Positions 15,807-25,156 of a stretch of 55,468 nt of DNA are shown one piece after another. The DNA is taken from contig CANOCK010000003.1 in the NCBI GenBank assembly GCA_947564525.1, positions 1 to 55,468 of the forward strand. Direction: 5' to 3'. The translations under genes were made by a program, and so were the position numbers. The DNA is from an uncultured bacterium. GTDB taxonomy: Bacteria > Actinomycetota > Coriobacteriia > Coriobacteriales > Eggerthellaceae. Below the pieces are notes generated by a model, which made no database searches, was not told the origin of the DNA, and saw nothing but the letters and a program-made list of their open reading frames with translations. Every line of letters begins with the position of its first letter. The stretch's first letter is position 1.

Positions 15807-17387
15807 CTAGCCGTCGAGCAGCTCGGCCTCCAGCACCTCCGCGTCGTCGAGCAGGTCGCCCGAGTCGTCGGCGCCAGCCGCTCCCTCGGCCAGGGCGGCG
15901 CCACCGCCCTCCTCCCGCCGTTGCGCGGCCTCGGCGAAGGCCGCCTTCATGGTGGGGTTCTTCCGCGTCAGGCGCTTCACCGTCAGGCCGTCCAGCTTCT
16001 TGTTCGCCAGCTGGAGGTTGCGGTCGGAGCTGGTCAGCTCGTCCTTGATCTTCTCCAGCTTCTTTATGGTGGCGTCGATGTCCCGTATGGCGTCTTGGAA
16101 CTTGCGGCTGGCCAGCTCGCAGTTGCGCCCGAAGCCCTGCTTGAAGTCGCCGAGCATCTCCTCGAAGTTGGTCACGTCCACGTTCTGCTGACGCACCTCG
16201 GCCAGCTGGCGCCGGTAGTCCACCGAGCGCAGCGCCGCATTGCGGATCAGCGTGATCAACGGTATGAAGAACTGCGGCCGGATGACGTACATCTTCTCGA
16301 AGCCCGACTCGTAGCTGACGTCCACGATGCCGGTGTTGTAGTAGTCGCTGTCCCGCTCCAGCAGCGAGACCAGCACGGCGTACTCGCAGCCCTTGGCGCG
16401 CCGGTCGTGATCCAGCTTCTTGAAGTGGTCCTCGTTGCGCTTGCGGTGGGTGGAGTCGTCGGCCTCGTTCTTCATCTCGAACATGATGGAGACCACCTCG
16501 CTGCCGTCGTCGTCCAGCTCGCGGTAGATGTAGTCGCCCTTGCTGCCGTCGGCCGCGTCGTTGTCCTTGCCGAAGCGGGCGCGCTGGAAGCCCGTGGCGC
16601 GCAGCTTGTTGAACTCGTCCTCGCAGAACTGCTCCAGGCTCTCCCCCACCATCTTCACCGTGAGCTCGGCGCGCATGTGCCGCATGTTCTCTATCTCGCG
16701 CTCGCGCAGGGCTATCTGCTCGTCCTTGACCTGCAGGGCGGACCGCAGCTCCAGCTGGTGGGCGGCCTCGGTCCGCTCGGCCTCGGCCTGGCCGCGCTCC
16801 ACCTGGGCCGCCAGGTCATCGCGCTCGCGCTCCAAGGCCCGGTGGGCCTCGGCCGCTGCCGCCTCGGCCTGGGCCACGGCCAGCTTCTGGGCCGCCTCGG
16901 CCCGCTCGGCCTCGGCCGCAAGGCGCGCCGAGAGCGCGTCGCGCTCGCGCTCGGCCGCGGCCACCTTCTCCTTGAGCTGGGCCTCTACCTGCTGCACCGC
17001 CAGCTGCCGCTGGGCTTCCGCCTGCTGCTCGCGCCCCTTGGCCTCGGCCGCCAGCTCGGCGATGCGCGCCTCCTTGGCCGCCAGCTCGCCCTGAAGCCGC
17101 GCCTGCAGGTCCGCCTGGGCCAAGGCCGCGGCATCCTCGGCCGCCTTCGCCTGGGCCTCCAGGGCCGCCACGCGCCGCTCCTGCTCGGCGATGCGCTCCT
17201 GGGCCGCCGCCTCCGCCTCAGCCAGGGCTGCGCGCTGGTCAGCGGCAGCGGCCTGGCGCTGGGCCTCGGCCTGGCGGTGCAGCTCGCTGGCGAACTCCTC
17301 GTCCCGCACCTGCTTCAGCAGCGCCGCGTAGCCGCTCTCGTCGATCTGGAACACCTCGCCGCAACGAGGGCACTTTATCTCGCTCAA
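15807..17387 (-). CDS. DUF2130 domain protein with N-terminal zinc-ribbon and coiled coil
   Basis: Starts with a short zinc-ribbon-like IKCPRCGEVFQ, then about 220 residues of Ala/Glu/Gln-rich coiled coil. The conserved DUF2130 domain follows (from about 240: MFEMKNEADDSTHRKRNEDHFKKLDHDRR, SYESGFEKMYVIRPQFF). The EMKNE and HRKRNEDHF motifs have led others to compare this domain with restriction-type nucleases; function is not established. The start is a TTG at 17387 with GGGAGG eight bases upstream. An N-terminal Cys pair (CPRC) has no obvious second pair, so metal binding is uncertain. It lies 50 bases after the MenE-MenC fusion. Confidence 0.88.
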   Translation of the reverse strand: MSEIKCPRCGEVFQIDESGYAALLKQVRDEEFASELHRQAEAQRQAAAADQRAALAEAEAAAQERIAEQERRVAALEAQAKAAEDAAALAQADLQARLQGELAAKEARIAELAAEAKGREQQAEAQRQLAVQQVEAQLKEKVAAAERERDALSARLAAEAERAEAAQKLAVAQAEAAAAEAHRALERERDDLAAQVERGQAEAERTEAAHQLELRSALQVKDEQIALREREIENMRHMRAELTVKMVGESLEQFCEDEFNKLRATGFQRARFGKDNDAADGSKGDYIYRELDDDGSEVVSIMFEMKNEADDSTHRKRNEDHFKKLDHDRRAKGCEYAVLVSLLERDSDYYNTGIVDVSYESGFEKMYVIRPQFFIPLITLIRNAALRSVDYRRQLAEVRQQNVDVTNFEEMLGDFKQGFGRNCELASRKFQDAIRDIDATIKKLEKIKDELTSSDRNLQLANKKLDGLTVKRLTRKNPTMKAAFAEAAQRREEGGGAALAEGAAGADDSGDLLDDAEVLEAELLDG

Positions 17388-17437
17388 TCGCCTCGCCTCC
17401 CTGAGAGGTCGCCTGGGGGCCGTCGGCCCCAGCTGGG

Positions 17438-20400
17438 CTACTCGATGGTGGTGCGCTTCACCAGCACCTGGTCAAGGGCGTCCTCGTCGAGCTCGCAGCC
17501 CAAGCCCGCCTCGTAGCCTTGGCCGTTCAGCACCAGGTAGCCACGGGTGATGCCGTAGGTGGGCCAGGTGATGTCCGTCTCGAACACGCGCATCGGCGCG
17601 TCGATGTCGCCCGGCGCGAGCACGCCCGGCAGCGTCTCGAACGCAGCGGTCAGGCGCTTCATGACGCCGGTGCCGAAGGGGGCGCCCACCACCACCTCGC
17701 GGCCCTGGCCCTGGGCCTGCACGAGGAAGCGCAACGCCGCCTCCACGCCGCCGAACTTGGGGATCTTGATGCAGATGAGCCGCAGGTCCACGAACTGGAG
17801 GACGCGCTCGGCCGCGGCGGCGTCCCCATAGGACTCGTCGATGGCCAGAGGCGTATTCATCTTGCGCTGCAAGTTGGCCACCTGGGCGATGGGACTGTGG
17901 CGCCCGTCGTAGTTGCTCGCCGGGTCCAGGGGCTCCTCGATCCACGCCGCGCCCAGCATGTCCAACGCCTCCAATTTGGCGCTGTCGCGCGCTTGGAAGG
18001 TGCGGTTGGCGTCCAAGGTTATCATTCCCGGGAAGACGTTCTGCACGGCATGGAGCGTCACCAGCTTGGTCTCCGGCGTGATGCGCAGCTTCAGGCGCCG
18101 GTAGCCCGCCTCAGCCGCCGTGCGCACCGCCTCCACCGTGCGCTCCGGGGTGCCAGCCCCCAAGGTGCGGCTGCTGGCCACCAGGGCCTGGGAGCCCTCG
18201 ATGTGCGCCGCCCGCGGCAGGTCGGCCGTGCGCTCCTCCACGCCGCATTCCTTGCGCAGCCGCTCGTACTCCTCGTTGAGCAGGGACCACAGCGGCCGGT
18301 CGAGCACCTGGCCCTGGAGGTCCCACAACGCGCCTTCCAGGGCCGTGGTGGCCGCCGGGTAGGAGCTCGCCCCCGGCAGCGCCGCGAACAGGGCCGCCGC
18401 GTCGCGCGCATGCATGAGCGGCCGCCCCACCAGGGCTGGTACCAGCTCCTGCTGCAGGTAGCCGATGTCCTCGCCCAGATTGTAGCCGTCGTCCTCCATG
18501 CGCACCGAGGCGGCGCACTCCCCCAGGCCGCTGCGTCCCAGATGGTCGAACACCTCCACGATCACGCAGTCCCGATGGGCCAGCTTCACCGGGCCCAGCC
18601 GCGCCGGGCGGCGCAGCGGCATGCGCACGAAGTGCAGCACCACGCGGCGCACCTCGATGCGCTGGTTCCACATGGCCTCCACCCGCTCGCCGTCGACGAT
18701 GCCCATGCGCCGGGGCAGCTCGTCCACCAGCGCCATGGAGGTCGGCGGCTCCATGGTGGGCACCGCCGCCGCCAGGAAGGCGTAGAGAGACTCGGCCGTC
18801 AGCTCCTCGTCGCTGCGCTCCACCATGGCGATGGGCACCCGCAGCCCCCGGTCGTCCAAAGCGGTGAACAGGTGCGCATCCGTTGCACCGGGAGCCTGCT
18901 TCAGCACCTCGGCCAGCTCCGTCGGGCGCGCGGCCACCGCCACCTCCGAGAACTGCTCGCTGTCCTTGTCTACCACGTAGATGCAGCCGTTGTGCAGCGC
19001 CGCTATGTCGCCGGTGAGGAAGAATCCGTCCACGGTGAAGGCCGCCCGGGCGTTCAGGTAGCCGTCGAACACGCCAGGGCCCCGCAGCGCCAAGCGGCCG
19101 AAGCCCTGGCCATCCGGGTCGATGATGCGCGCGGAGTAGCCAGCGAGCAGCTGCATGCCGCCGGTGAAGTCCGGGGTGATGGCCGTGGTCGCCACCAAGC
19201 TGGAGGTCTCGGTGACGCCGTAGGTGGCGTAGATGGGAGCGCTCTGGGCCAGGGCGCGCTCCACCGTGGTGGGGTTCAGCGCGCCCCCCACGATGAGAAT
19301 GCCCTGATAGGTGGCCAGCCGCGACAGGATGGCCGCCGTGGGCCGCACCTGGGCCGCCGCCAGGCGCATGGCCTCCTCGCTGGTGAACATGCCCGCCTCC
19401 ACCGCCTGGGAGAAGGTGATGTGCGCGTTGGCGAGCGACTCGCTGGCCCGCGCCTCCTCCACCGCCAGCATGTCCCGCAGCATGCGGTCGGTCACGGCGA
19501 TGTGGGTGGCATGGCGCACCTCGGCGTCGTTCAGCACGCGCAGGGCGTCGAACACCTCGTAAATGCGCAGGCTGCTGCGGTTCTCCACCGAGCGGACCAG
19601 GGCCGCCAAGCCGCTGGCATGGGAGAACGGCAGCGCCGCCTGCCACAGCCCGGCACCGTAGGTCATCAGGGCAGCGCAGGCGCTCTGGGCGCTCGCGGTC
19701 AGCTGGCGCCAGGTGAGCGGCACCGCCTTGAACTTGCCTGCCGTGGTGGGAGTGAACAGGATGACGCCCCGCACGTCGGGGTTGAACAGGTGCGACTCGC
19801 GCTCGGCGTAATGCACCGCCTCTTCGATGATGTCCTGCTGCTCCCCCATGATGGGCTTGCTCGTGCGCTCCAGCCGCTCTGGACTGGCCAAGGGCGAGGA
19901 CACGCTCGGCCGCTCCGGCGCCATCACGTGAGGCAGCGGTGCCGAGCTGCGCTTGACGTTCAGCCGCGGCAAGGGCCCAGAGTTGCGGCTGCCCGGCGCC
20001 GCCACGCTCGGGCGCTGCAGGGTTGCGCTCGCCTGGCGCGCCTCGATGATGGCGTCGAGTCCGGCGATGGTGTCGCCCCCTTCCACGAACAGCCCGCGCA
20101 CGTACACCATCAGCTCGGCTGCCACGTGCGGCGTGATGGTGCACACCACGTTCAGCCCGTCGCGACGGATGTCGTAGAGGCGCAGCAGCTTGTCCGCTTC
20201 GGACACCTCCTGGTCCATGACCACCACGGTGAAGGCGCCGTAGGCCGCGGCCAAGATGAGGAAGACGAGCTCCGGCGAGTTCGGCAGGTCGAGCACCACC
20301 ACATCGTTGGGCTCGACGCCCCGGGCCACCAGGTAGCGCGCGAAGGACGCGGCGATGAGGCGGGCTTGGCGGTAGGTGTAGGCCACCTCGATGCCATTGC

Positions 20401-20467
20401 TGCCGACAAAGGTGAAGAAGACCTGATCAGGAACGCTTCTCGCCGTGCTTTCGAAGGTATCGATCAT
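17438..20467 (-). CDS. MenE-like acyl-CoA ligase fused to MenC-like (enolase superfamily) protein, 1009 aa
   Basis: Residues 1-600 are an ANL-superfamily adenylating protein (o-succinylbenzoate-CoA ligase-like); residues 605-1009 resemble o-succinylbenzoate synthase/N-acyl-amino-acid racemase. Ligase landmarks are YATYGVTETSS (413-423) and FFLTGDIA (482-489), but the P-loop reads ILFTPTTAGKFKA (about 236-248) instead of the usual TSGTTGxPKG, and the C-terminal catalytic Lys motif is not visible (PRRMGIVDGERVE). In the barrel the metal ligands Asp819, Glu844/845 and Asp877 and Lys901 are present. The KxK motif reads KLR, so the second, catalytic Lys is Arg795. The ORF is full-length and unbroken. 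Menaquinone synthesis, another acyl pathway, or a regulatory role are all open. The ATG at 20467 gives the family N-terminus; its ribosome-binding site is weak. Confidence 0.8.
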   Translation of the reverse strand: MIDTFESTARSVPDQVFFTFVGSNGIEVAYTYRQARLIAASFARYLVARGVEPNDVVVLDLPNSPELVFLILAAAYGAFTVVVMDQEVSEADKLLRLYDIRRDGLNVVCTITPHVAAELMVYVRGLFVEGGDTIAGLDAIIEARQASATLQRPSVAAPGSRNSGPLPRLNVKRSSAPLPHVMAPERPSVSSPLASPERLERTSKPIMGEQQDIIEEAVHYAERESHLFNPDVRGVILFTPTTAGKFKAVPLTWRQLTASAQSACAALMTYGAGLWQAALPFSHASGLAALVRSVENRSSLRIYEVFDALRVLNDAEVRHATHIAVTDRMLRDMLAVEEARASESLANAHITFSQAVEAGMFTSEEAMRLAAAQVRPTAAILSRLATYQGILIVGGALNPTTVERALAQSAPIYATYGVTETSSLVATTAITPDFTGGMQLLAGYSARIIDPDGQGFGRLALRGPGVFDGYLNARAAFTVDGFFLTGDIAALHNGCIYVVDKDSEQFSEVAVAARPTELAEVLKQAPGATDAHLFTALDDRGLRVPIAMVERSDEELTAESLYAFLAAAVPTMEPPTSMALVDELPRRMGIVDGERVEAMWNQRIEVRRVVLHFVRMPLRRPARLGPVKLAHRDCVIVEVFDHLGRSGLGECAASVRMEDDGYNLGEDIGYLQQELVPALVGRPLMHARDAAALFAALPGASSYPAATTALEGALWDLQGQVLDRPLWSLLNEEYERLRKECGVEERTADLPRAAHIEGSQALVASSRTLGAGTPERTVEAVRTAAEAGYRRLKLRITPETKLVTLHAVQNVFPGMITLDANRTFQARDSAKLEALDMLGAAWIEEPLDPASNYDGRHSPIAQVANLQRKMNTPLAIDESYGDAAAAERVLQFVDLRLICIKIPKFGGVEAALRFLVQAQGQGREVVVGAPFGTGVMKRLTAAFETLPGVLAPGDIDAPMRVFETDITWPTYGITRGYLVLNGQGYEAGLGCELDEDALDQVLVKRTTIE

Positions 20468-20961
20468 GAGCGGTCTTCGGGCTCGCGTTTCTCGTCGTGG
20501 CGGGTCGGCTCTATGCAGCCAAGGCAGCCCGCAGCCCGTGCCGCCTCGCCATCCCGCGCAGCCGTCGCAGCGGCCCCGCAATGCCGAAGCGAGCCCTCCG
20601 GATACGCCGGAGCGAGCCTCGATGTTGCCTTGTGGTAGGTAAAGGCCTGCTTAGCGACGGAGTGCGAATGAGTCGAGTTTGCCGAGACCATCCGATGAAG
20701 CGCAGGAAGCGCCATCAAAATGATTCTAAGCAGGTGCAGACTATCATACGCTAAATATGGCGCTTCGCCACCCACAAAGCCCCATTATCTTGTGATTTTT
20801 TCGCCCGCCACCATGCGAACCCACGCTCGCGAAACGCCAGCCCACGGCTTGCGGCCACCGGCCCGCCAAGGCCGCCGTGCAGCACGCCGCGCATCCCGCC
20901 AGCCCGTCGGCTGCCCGGCAACGCCCGCCAGCCACCCGCCATCTCAGGTCGCGCCCGAGCC
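20468..20961. other. Gene-free spacer
   Basis: No gene is supported on either strand. A minus-strand TATGAT near 20744-20749, followed by an A/T-rich patch toward 20800, may be the -10 of the MenE-MenC fusion gene, leaving a leader of nearly 280 bases; no matching -35 is clear. A G/C-rich inverted repeat around 20845-20880 could end transcription of the amidohydrolase gene, but it has no T run. Confidence 0.3.
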
Positions 20962-21762
20962 TCACACCCTGGCCGACCCCAGGAACCGCTCGGCGTTGCC
21001 CCTCAGCATCTGCTCGAACTCCGCCTCGGAGAAGGGCAGCGCCGTGAACGCCTCGTACTCCGCCACCGGGTCCCACATGGGAAAGTCCGACCCGAACATG
21101 ATGCGGTCGGTGCCGTAGAGGCGCACCAGCTCCGCCGTGCGGCGCGGCCCCAGGAACGCCTGGGCGCTCGACATGTCCAGGAGGCACCGCTCGTCCTCCA
21201 GGTACTCCACGGCCAGGTCATACACCGACCAGCCGCCGAAGTGGGCCGCGTCTACCACCAGGTCGGGGAAGGCGCGCAGCACCTTCTTCAGCCGGCGCGG
21301 GTGGGAGTGGTCGTAACGGTAGTCGCCGCAGTGCAGGATGAGCGGCAGCCGCCCCTCGATGATCTCGTAGATGGCCATGAGCCGCGGGTCGTCCATGTCC
21401 ACGGCCTGGGTGTCCGGGTGCAGCTTCAGCCCCCGCAGCCCCAGCCCGATGGCCCGCTCGACCTCGGCCTCGGGGTCCGGGTAGTCCTGATGCAGCGTGG
21501 CGAACCCCACGAACTCCGGGTGCTCGGCGCACTGGGCCGCTATGAAGTCGTTGATGGACTCCACGTTGCCCGGCTTCACCGCCACCGAGTGCACGACGAA
21601 GCGCCCGATGGGGCTTCCCGCGCATTCTGCGAGCAGGTCCTCGGCCGTGCCGCCCTGGGCGTCCATGGCTATGTTGTAGAAGGCCCCCACGCTCTCGACG
21701 GCGCGATCCGCCACCTTGGGCGGGTAGATGTGGCAGTGGCAATCGATGACCGTCAACGCCAT
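20962..21762 (-). CDS. Amidohydrolase-2 family metal-dependent hydrolase
   Basis: TIM-barrel metal-dependent hydrolase of 266 aa. The N-terminal metal motif is DCHCHIYP (7-14); further His/Asp candidates are GLKLHPD (near 134), LILHCGDYRYDHSHP (about 158-172) and the terminal MFGSDFPMWDP (about 223-233). These fit the amidohydrolase_2 (ACMSD/uronate-isomerase-like) group, which contains decarboxylases and hydrolases; the substrate cannot be told. Its ATG lies three bases beyond the stop of the CorC-like gene, with GAGG seven bases upstream, so the pair is an operon. Confidence 0.88.
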   Translation of the reverse strand: MALTVIDCHCHIYPPKVADRAVESVGAFYNIAMDAQGGTAEDLLAECAGSPIGRFVVHSVAVKPGNVESINDFIAAQCAEHPEFVGFATLHQDYPDPEAEVERAIGLGLRGLKLHPDTQAVDMDDPRLMAIYEIIEGRLPLILHCGDYRYDHSHPRRLKKVLRAFPDLVVDAAHFGGWSVYDLAVEYLEDERCLLDMSSAQAFLGPRRTAELVRLYGTDRIMFGSDFPMWDPVAEYEAFTALPFSEAEFEQMLRGNAERFLGSARV

Positions 21763-21765
21763 CCC

Positions 21766-23088
21766 CTACCTCACCAAGATGCGCGTGATGCGGTGGCGGT
21801 CCATGGCCTCCACGGTGAAGGTCGCGCGGCTGCGCACCGCCTCATCGCCGCTGAGGTGCGGCGTCTCCGCCTCCACCTCGACGGACTCCCCCACGCTCGG
21901 GATGCGGTCGAACAGCGCCATGATCAGGCCCGCTGCCGTCTCGCATTCGTCGGCCTCCAGCGGCTCGAACCCGATCAGCTCCACCACATCGCCGATGGGC
22001 AGCGACCCGTCGATCTCGTAGCCGCCATCGGGCAGCTTGGTCACCTCGTCGGCGGTCTCGTGGCGGTACTCGTCGTCGATGTGCCCCACGATCTGCTGGA
22101 TGACGTCGCTCATGGTCACGATGCCTGCCGTGCCGCCGTGCTCGTCCACCACCAGGCAGATCTTGGTGCGCTGCTCCTGCAGCTCCTGGAGCACCCGGGC
22201 GATGGGCATGGTCTCGGGCACCGCTGGAAGCTCCCGGATGTTCCATTCGCTCATGGGAGTGTCGGCCGGCATCAGCAGCAGGTCCTTGATCTGCACGAAG
22301 CCCACCACGTGGTCCTTGCTGCCGTTGCACACCGGGTAGCGCGTGTACTTGTACTGGCGCGTGACGTCCAGATTCTCCTCCAGGGAATCCTGCAGGTCCA
22401 GGCAGATCACCTCGGTGCGCGGCGTCATGATGGCCTCGGCGTCCTTGTCGCCCAGGTCGAAGATGTTGTCCACGAACTCGTTCTGCTCCGGCCGGATCAG
22501 GCCGCTCTCCGTCGACTCGTCGATGAGGAGCTTGATCTCCTCGCCGGTGTACACCTCGTGCTCGTTGGCCGGATCGTGGCCGCACAGCTTCACCACCCAG
22601 TTGGTTATGCCGTTGAACACCACCATGACCGGGTAGGTCACCTTGTAGAACATGCGCAGCGGGCCGGCAGAGAACAGGGCGTACTTCTCGGTGGAGAAGA
22701 TGGCGAAGCTCTTGGGGATCAGCTCGCCCACCACTACGTGCAGCGCGGTGATCAGCACGAAGCCCACGGCCACGCACACCGGGTACACCGCAGACTCGGG
22801 CAGCCCTATCGCCAGCAGCGGTGCCTCCAGCACCGCCGACACCGCCGGCTCGCCCAGCCAGCCGATGGCCAGGGAGGCCAAGGTGATGCCCAGCTGGCAC
22901 GCCGAAAGGTAGGCGTTTATGTTGCTGGACACGTCCAGGGCGGCGCGGGCGCCCTTGCGGCCCTCGGCCACGGCCAGGTCGAGCTGGGAGCGGCGCACGC
23001 GCACCAGGGCGAACTCGGCCACCACGAAGAACGCGTTCATGGCCAGGAAGAACAGCACCAGCAGGATGCTCAGGGCAGTCATCAACAT
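21766..23088 (-). CDS. HlyC/CorC family membrane protein (DUF21 + CBS pair + CorC_HlyC)
   Basis: Three to four hydrophobic helices of the CNNM/DUF21 domain (LSILLVLFFLAMNAFFVVAEFALVRVRRS at the start, about 1-190) are followed by a tandem CBS pair (about 205-325; IMTPRTEVICLDLQD, then VVDEHGGTAGIVTMSDVI). A C-terminal CorC_HlyC domain follows (DGGYEIDGSLPIGDV, about 345-435). Members take part in magnesium or cobalt transport or its control. 440 aa is normal. GAGG stands ten bases before the ATG. It is divergent from the MFS-CBS gene, which also carries a CBS pair, with 118 bases between starts. Confidence 0.93.
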   Translation of the reverse strand: MLMTALSILLVLFFLAMNAFFVVAEFALVRVRRSQLDLAVAEGRKGARAALDVSSNINAYLSACQLGITLASLAIGWLGEPAVSAVLEAPLLAIGLPESAVYPVCVAVGFVLITALHVVVGELIPKSFAIFSTEKYALFSAGPLRMFYKVTYPVMVVFNGITNWVVKLCGHDPANEHEVYTGEEIKLLIDESTESGLIRPEQNEFVDNIFDLGDKDAEAIMTPRTEVICLDLQDSLEENLDVTRQYKYTRYPVCNGSKDHVVGFVQIKDLLLMPADTPMSEWNIRELPAVPETMPIARVLQELQEQRTKICLVVDEHGGTAGIVTMSDVIQQIVGHIDDEYRHETADEVTKLPDGGYEIDGSLPIGDVVELIGFEPLEADECETAAGLIMALFDRIPSVGESVEVEAETPHLSGDEAVRSRATFTVEAMDRHRITRILVR

Positions 23089-23206
23089 TACAGCTTCAAC
23101 CTCGTTCTACTTTCTCGGCGCGCCTCAGTGCGGTGCTAGTATGTTAGCTACGTCAACCGCTTCTATATATCATAGCGCAGTCCAAAGCCAGGGGGCGTTT
23201 TCACTC
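23089..23206. promoter_or_regulatory. Divergent promoter region between CorC-like and MFS-CBS genes
   Basis: The 118-base gap is A/T-rich in its middle (TTCTATATATCATAG near 23161-23175). TATCAT with TTAGCT 18 bases upstream could serve the plus gene; TTGACG on the minus strand could serve the CorC-like gene, but no -10 at the right distance was found. Confidence 0.35.
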
Positions 23207-25156
23207 ATGGGGCTAACTCGTAAACAATGGTTCATGCTCGGCGTGCTGGTGTTCGGCTCGTTCCTGACCATCCTCAACCAGACGCTGGTGGCACCGGCCC
23301 AGCCCTCCATCATGGCGGACATGGCCATCGACGCTACGACGGTCCAGTGGCTCCAGACCGGCTTCACGCTGGTCAACGCCATCATGATTCCCATCACGGC
23401 GTTCTTGCAGGACCGCTTCTCCACCCGCAAGCTGTTCATCGCCTCCATGCTGCTGTTCGCGGGTGGCAGCGCCCTGGCCGCCGTGGGCCTGTGCTTCCCC
23501 ATGCTGCTGGCCGGCCGCCTGGTGCAGGCGGCCGGGGCGGGCATCCTCATGCCCATGACCATGACGGTGCTCATGCTCACCTTCCCCATAGAGAAGCGCG
23601 GCAGCGCCATGGGCGTGTTCGGGCTGGTCATCGCCTTCGCGCCAGCGGTCGGCCCCACGGTAGCCGGCATCGTCATCGACACGGCGGACTGGCACATCAT
23701 GTTCCTGGCGGTCACCTTGCTCTCGCTGGTCGTGGTGGTGCTGTCGGTGTTCCTGATGGAGGCGCGGCCGCCAGCCAGCAAGGGGGATTCGGCCCTCGAC
23801 CCGCTCTCGCTCGCGCTCTCCACCTTGGGATTCGGCTTCCTGCTGTTCGGCTTCTCTACCGTCAGCGCCGCAGGCATGCTGGTCGTGTCGCTGGCGGCCG
23901 TGGCCTTGGGCACCGTGGGCGTCGTGTGGTTCTTCATCCGCCAGCTGCACCTCGAGACCCCCATGCTTCAGGTACGCGTGCTGCTCAACCGCAAGTTCCT
24001 CATCGGCACCATCATCGGCATGCTCGTCCAAGGCGCGCTGCTCAGCCTGCCGGTGCTCATGCCCATCTACGTGCAGACCCTCATGGGCTACTCTGCCACC
24101 ATATCCGGCCTGCTGCTCATGCCGGGCGCCATCATCATGGGCATCATGAACCCGGTGGCCGGGCGCCTGTTCGACAAGCTTGGGCCGCGCAAGCTGGCCA
24201 TACCCGGCATGGTGCTGCTCACCGCCTCCACCTTCTGCTACGCCTTCGTGGGGCTGGGTACGTCGCTGATGACCATCGCCATCATCAACGCCGTGCGCAT
24301 GTTTTCCATGGCCCTGGTCAACATGCCCATCACCACCTGGGGCATGAACGCGCTTGACAACAAGCTGATGAACCATGGCACCTCGGTCAACAACACGCTG
24401 CGCCAAGTGGCTGGCAGCCTGATGACCGCCGTGGTCATCTCGGTGTACGCCTTCACCGAGCAGCTGGACTGGCCATCGGTCGGCTGGCCCCAGAGCGCCA
24501 TGGAGGGCATCAACTTCTCGTTCTTCATCTGCGGCATCCTCATGCTCGTCGGGCTGGTGATGACCATCGCCCTGGTGAAGGACAAGCGCGGCGGCGCCAA
24601 GGCCGCACCCAAGGGCGTCCCGAAGGACAGCCTGCTGCGCTCCATCATGAAGACCGACATCTACACGCTGCCCGCCACAGCCACCGTCCACGACGCCATG
24701 GAGCTGTTCATCGGCAAGGGCATATCCGCAGCGCCCATCGTGAACGGCCATGGCGAGCCCATCGGGTTCATCTCCGATGGCGACATCCTGAAGCGCCTGA
24801 GCCGCCAAAGCGAGTCGTTCATCGATCCCATCGTGCTCATCGCCAGCTCCGTCCACGATGACACCGCCTACGACGAGCGCCTGGAGCAGCTGATGCAGAA
24901 GAACGTGCGCGAGGTGGGCGTGCCACGCAGCATCGGCGTGAGCGTCGACGCCGACATAGCCGACGTCTGCCGCGTGCTTGCCCAGAACCACCTGAAGAAG
25001 GTGCCGGTGCTCGACGGAGACCATATCGTGGGCATCATCAACCGCTCCGACATCACCCGTTACTCCATGGAGGCCTACCTGGAAGGTCGTGCACGGCAAG
25101 CGGTCTACTGCGAGGAAGGGGCTCCGGAGCCCGAATGCGCCTGCGCGAAGCCCTAG
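23207..25156 (+). CDS. MFS (DHA2/EmrB-type) transporter fused to a CBS-domain pair
   Basis: About 480 residues form a multi-helix major facilitator of the DHA2 drug/H+ antiporter type. Landmarks are the N-terminal NQTLVAPAQPSIMADM, VQWLQTGFTLV and FLQDRFSTRKLF, and mid-chain MPGAIIMGIMNPVAGRLFDKLGPRKL. A cytoplasmic linker (KDKRGGAKAAPKG) leads to two CBS modules (about 485-640: SIMKTDIYTLPATATVHDAMELF, then VPRSIGVSVDADIADVCRVL and VVGI-like HIVGIINRSDI). CBS pairs usually bind adenine nucleotides and gate attached proteins. This fusion is unusual for DHA2 transporters. The ATG at 23207 starts the hydrophobic region; GGGGGC about 12 bases upstream is a distant ribosome-binding site. The gene ends inside the first unit of a tandem repeat. 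Confidence 0.9.
   Translation: MGLTRKQWFMLGVLVFGSFLTILNQTLVAPAQPSIMADMAIDATTVQWLQTGFTLVNAIMIPITAFLQDRFSTRKLFIASMLLFAGGSALAAVGLCFPMLLAGRLVQAAGAGILMPMTMTVLMLTFPIEKRGSAMGVFGLVIAFAPAVGPTVAGIVIDTADWHIMFLAVTLLSLVVVVLSVFLMEARPPASKGDSALDPLSLALSTLGFGFLLFGFSTVSAAGMLVVSLAAVALGTVGVVWFFIRQLHLETPMLQVRVLLNRKFLIGTIIGMLVQGALLSLPVLMPIYVQTLMGYSATISGLLLMPGAIIMGIMNPVAGRLFDKLGPRKLAIPGMVLLTASTFCYAFVGLGTSLMTIAIINAVRMFSMALVNMPITTWGMNALDNKLMNHGTSVNNTLRQVAGSLMTAVVISVYAFTEQLDWPSVGWPQSAMEGINFSFFICGILMLVGLVMTIALVKDKRGGAKAAPKGVPKDSLLRSIMKTDIYTLPATATVHDAMELFIGKGISAAPIVNGHGEPIGFISDGDILKRLSRQSESFIDPIVLIASSVHDDTAYDERLEQLMQKNVREVGVPRSIGVSVDADIADVCRVLAQNHLKKVPVLDGDHIVGIINRSDITRYSMEAYLEGRARQAVYCEEGAPEPECACAKP

Noticed and set aside
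17519-20638. Long plus-strand frame opposite the MenE-MenC fusion
   Set aside because: Antisense shadow: low-complexity HLQ/RRH composition, no ribosome-binding site, while the minus strand has clear family motifs.
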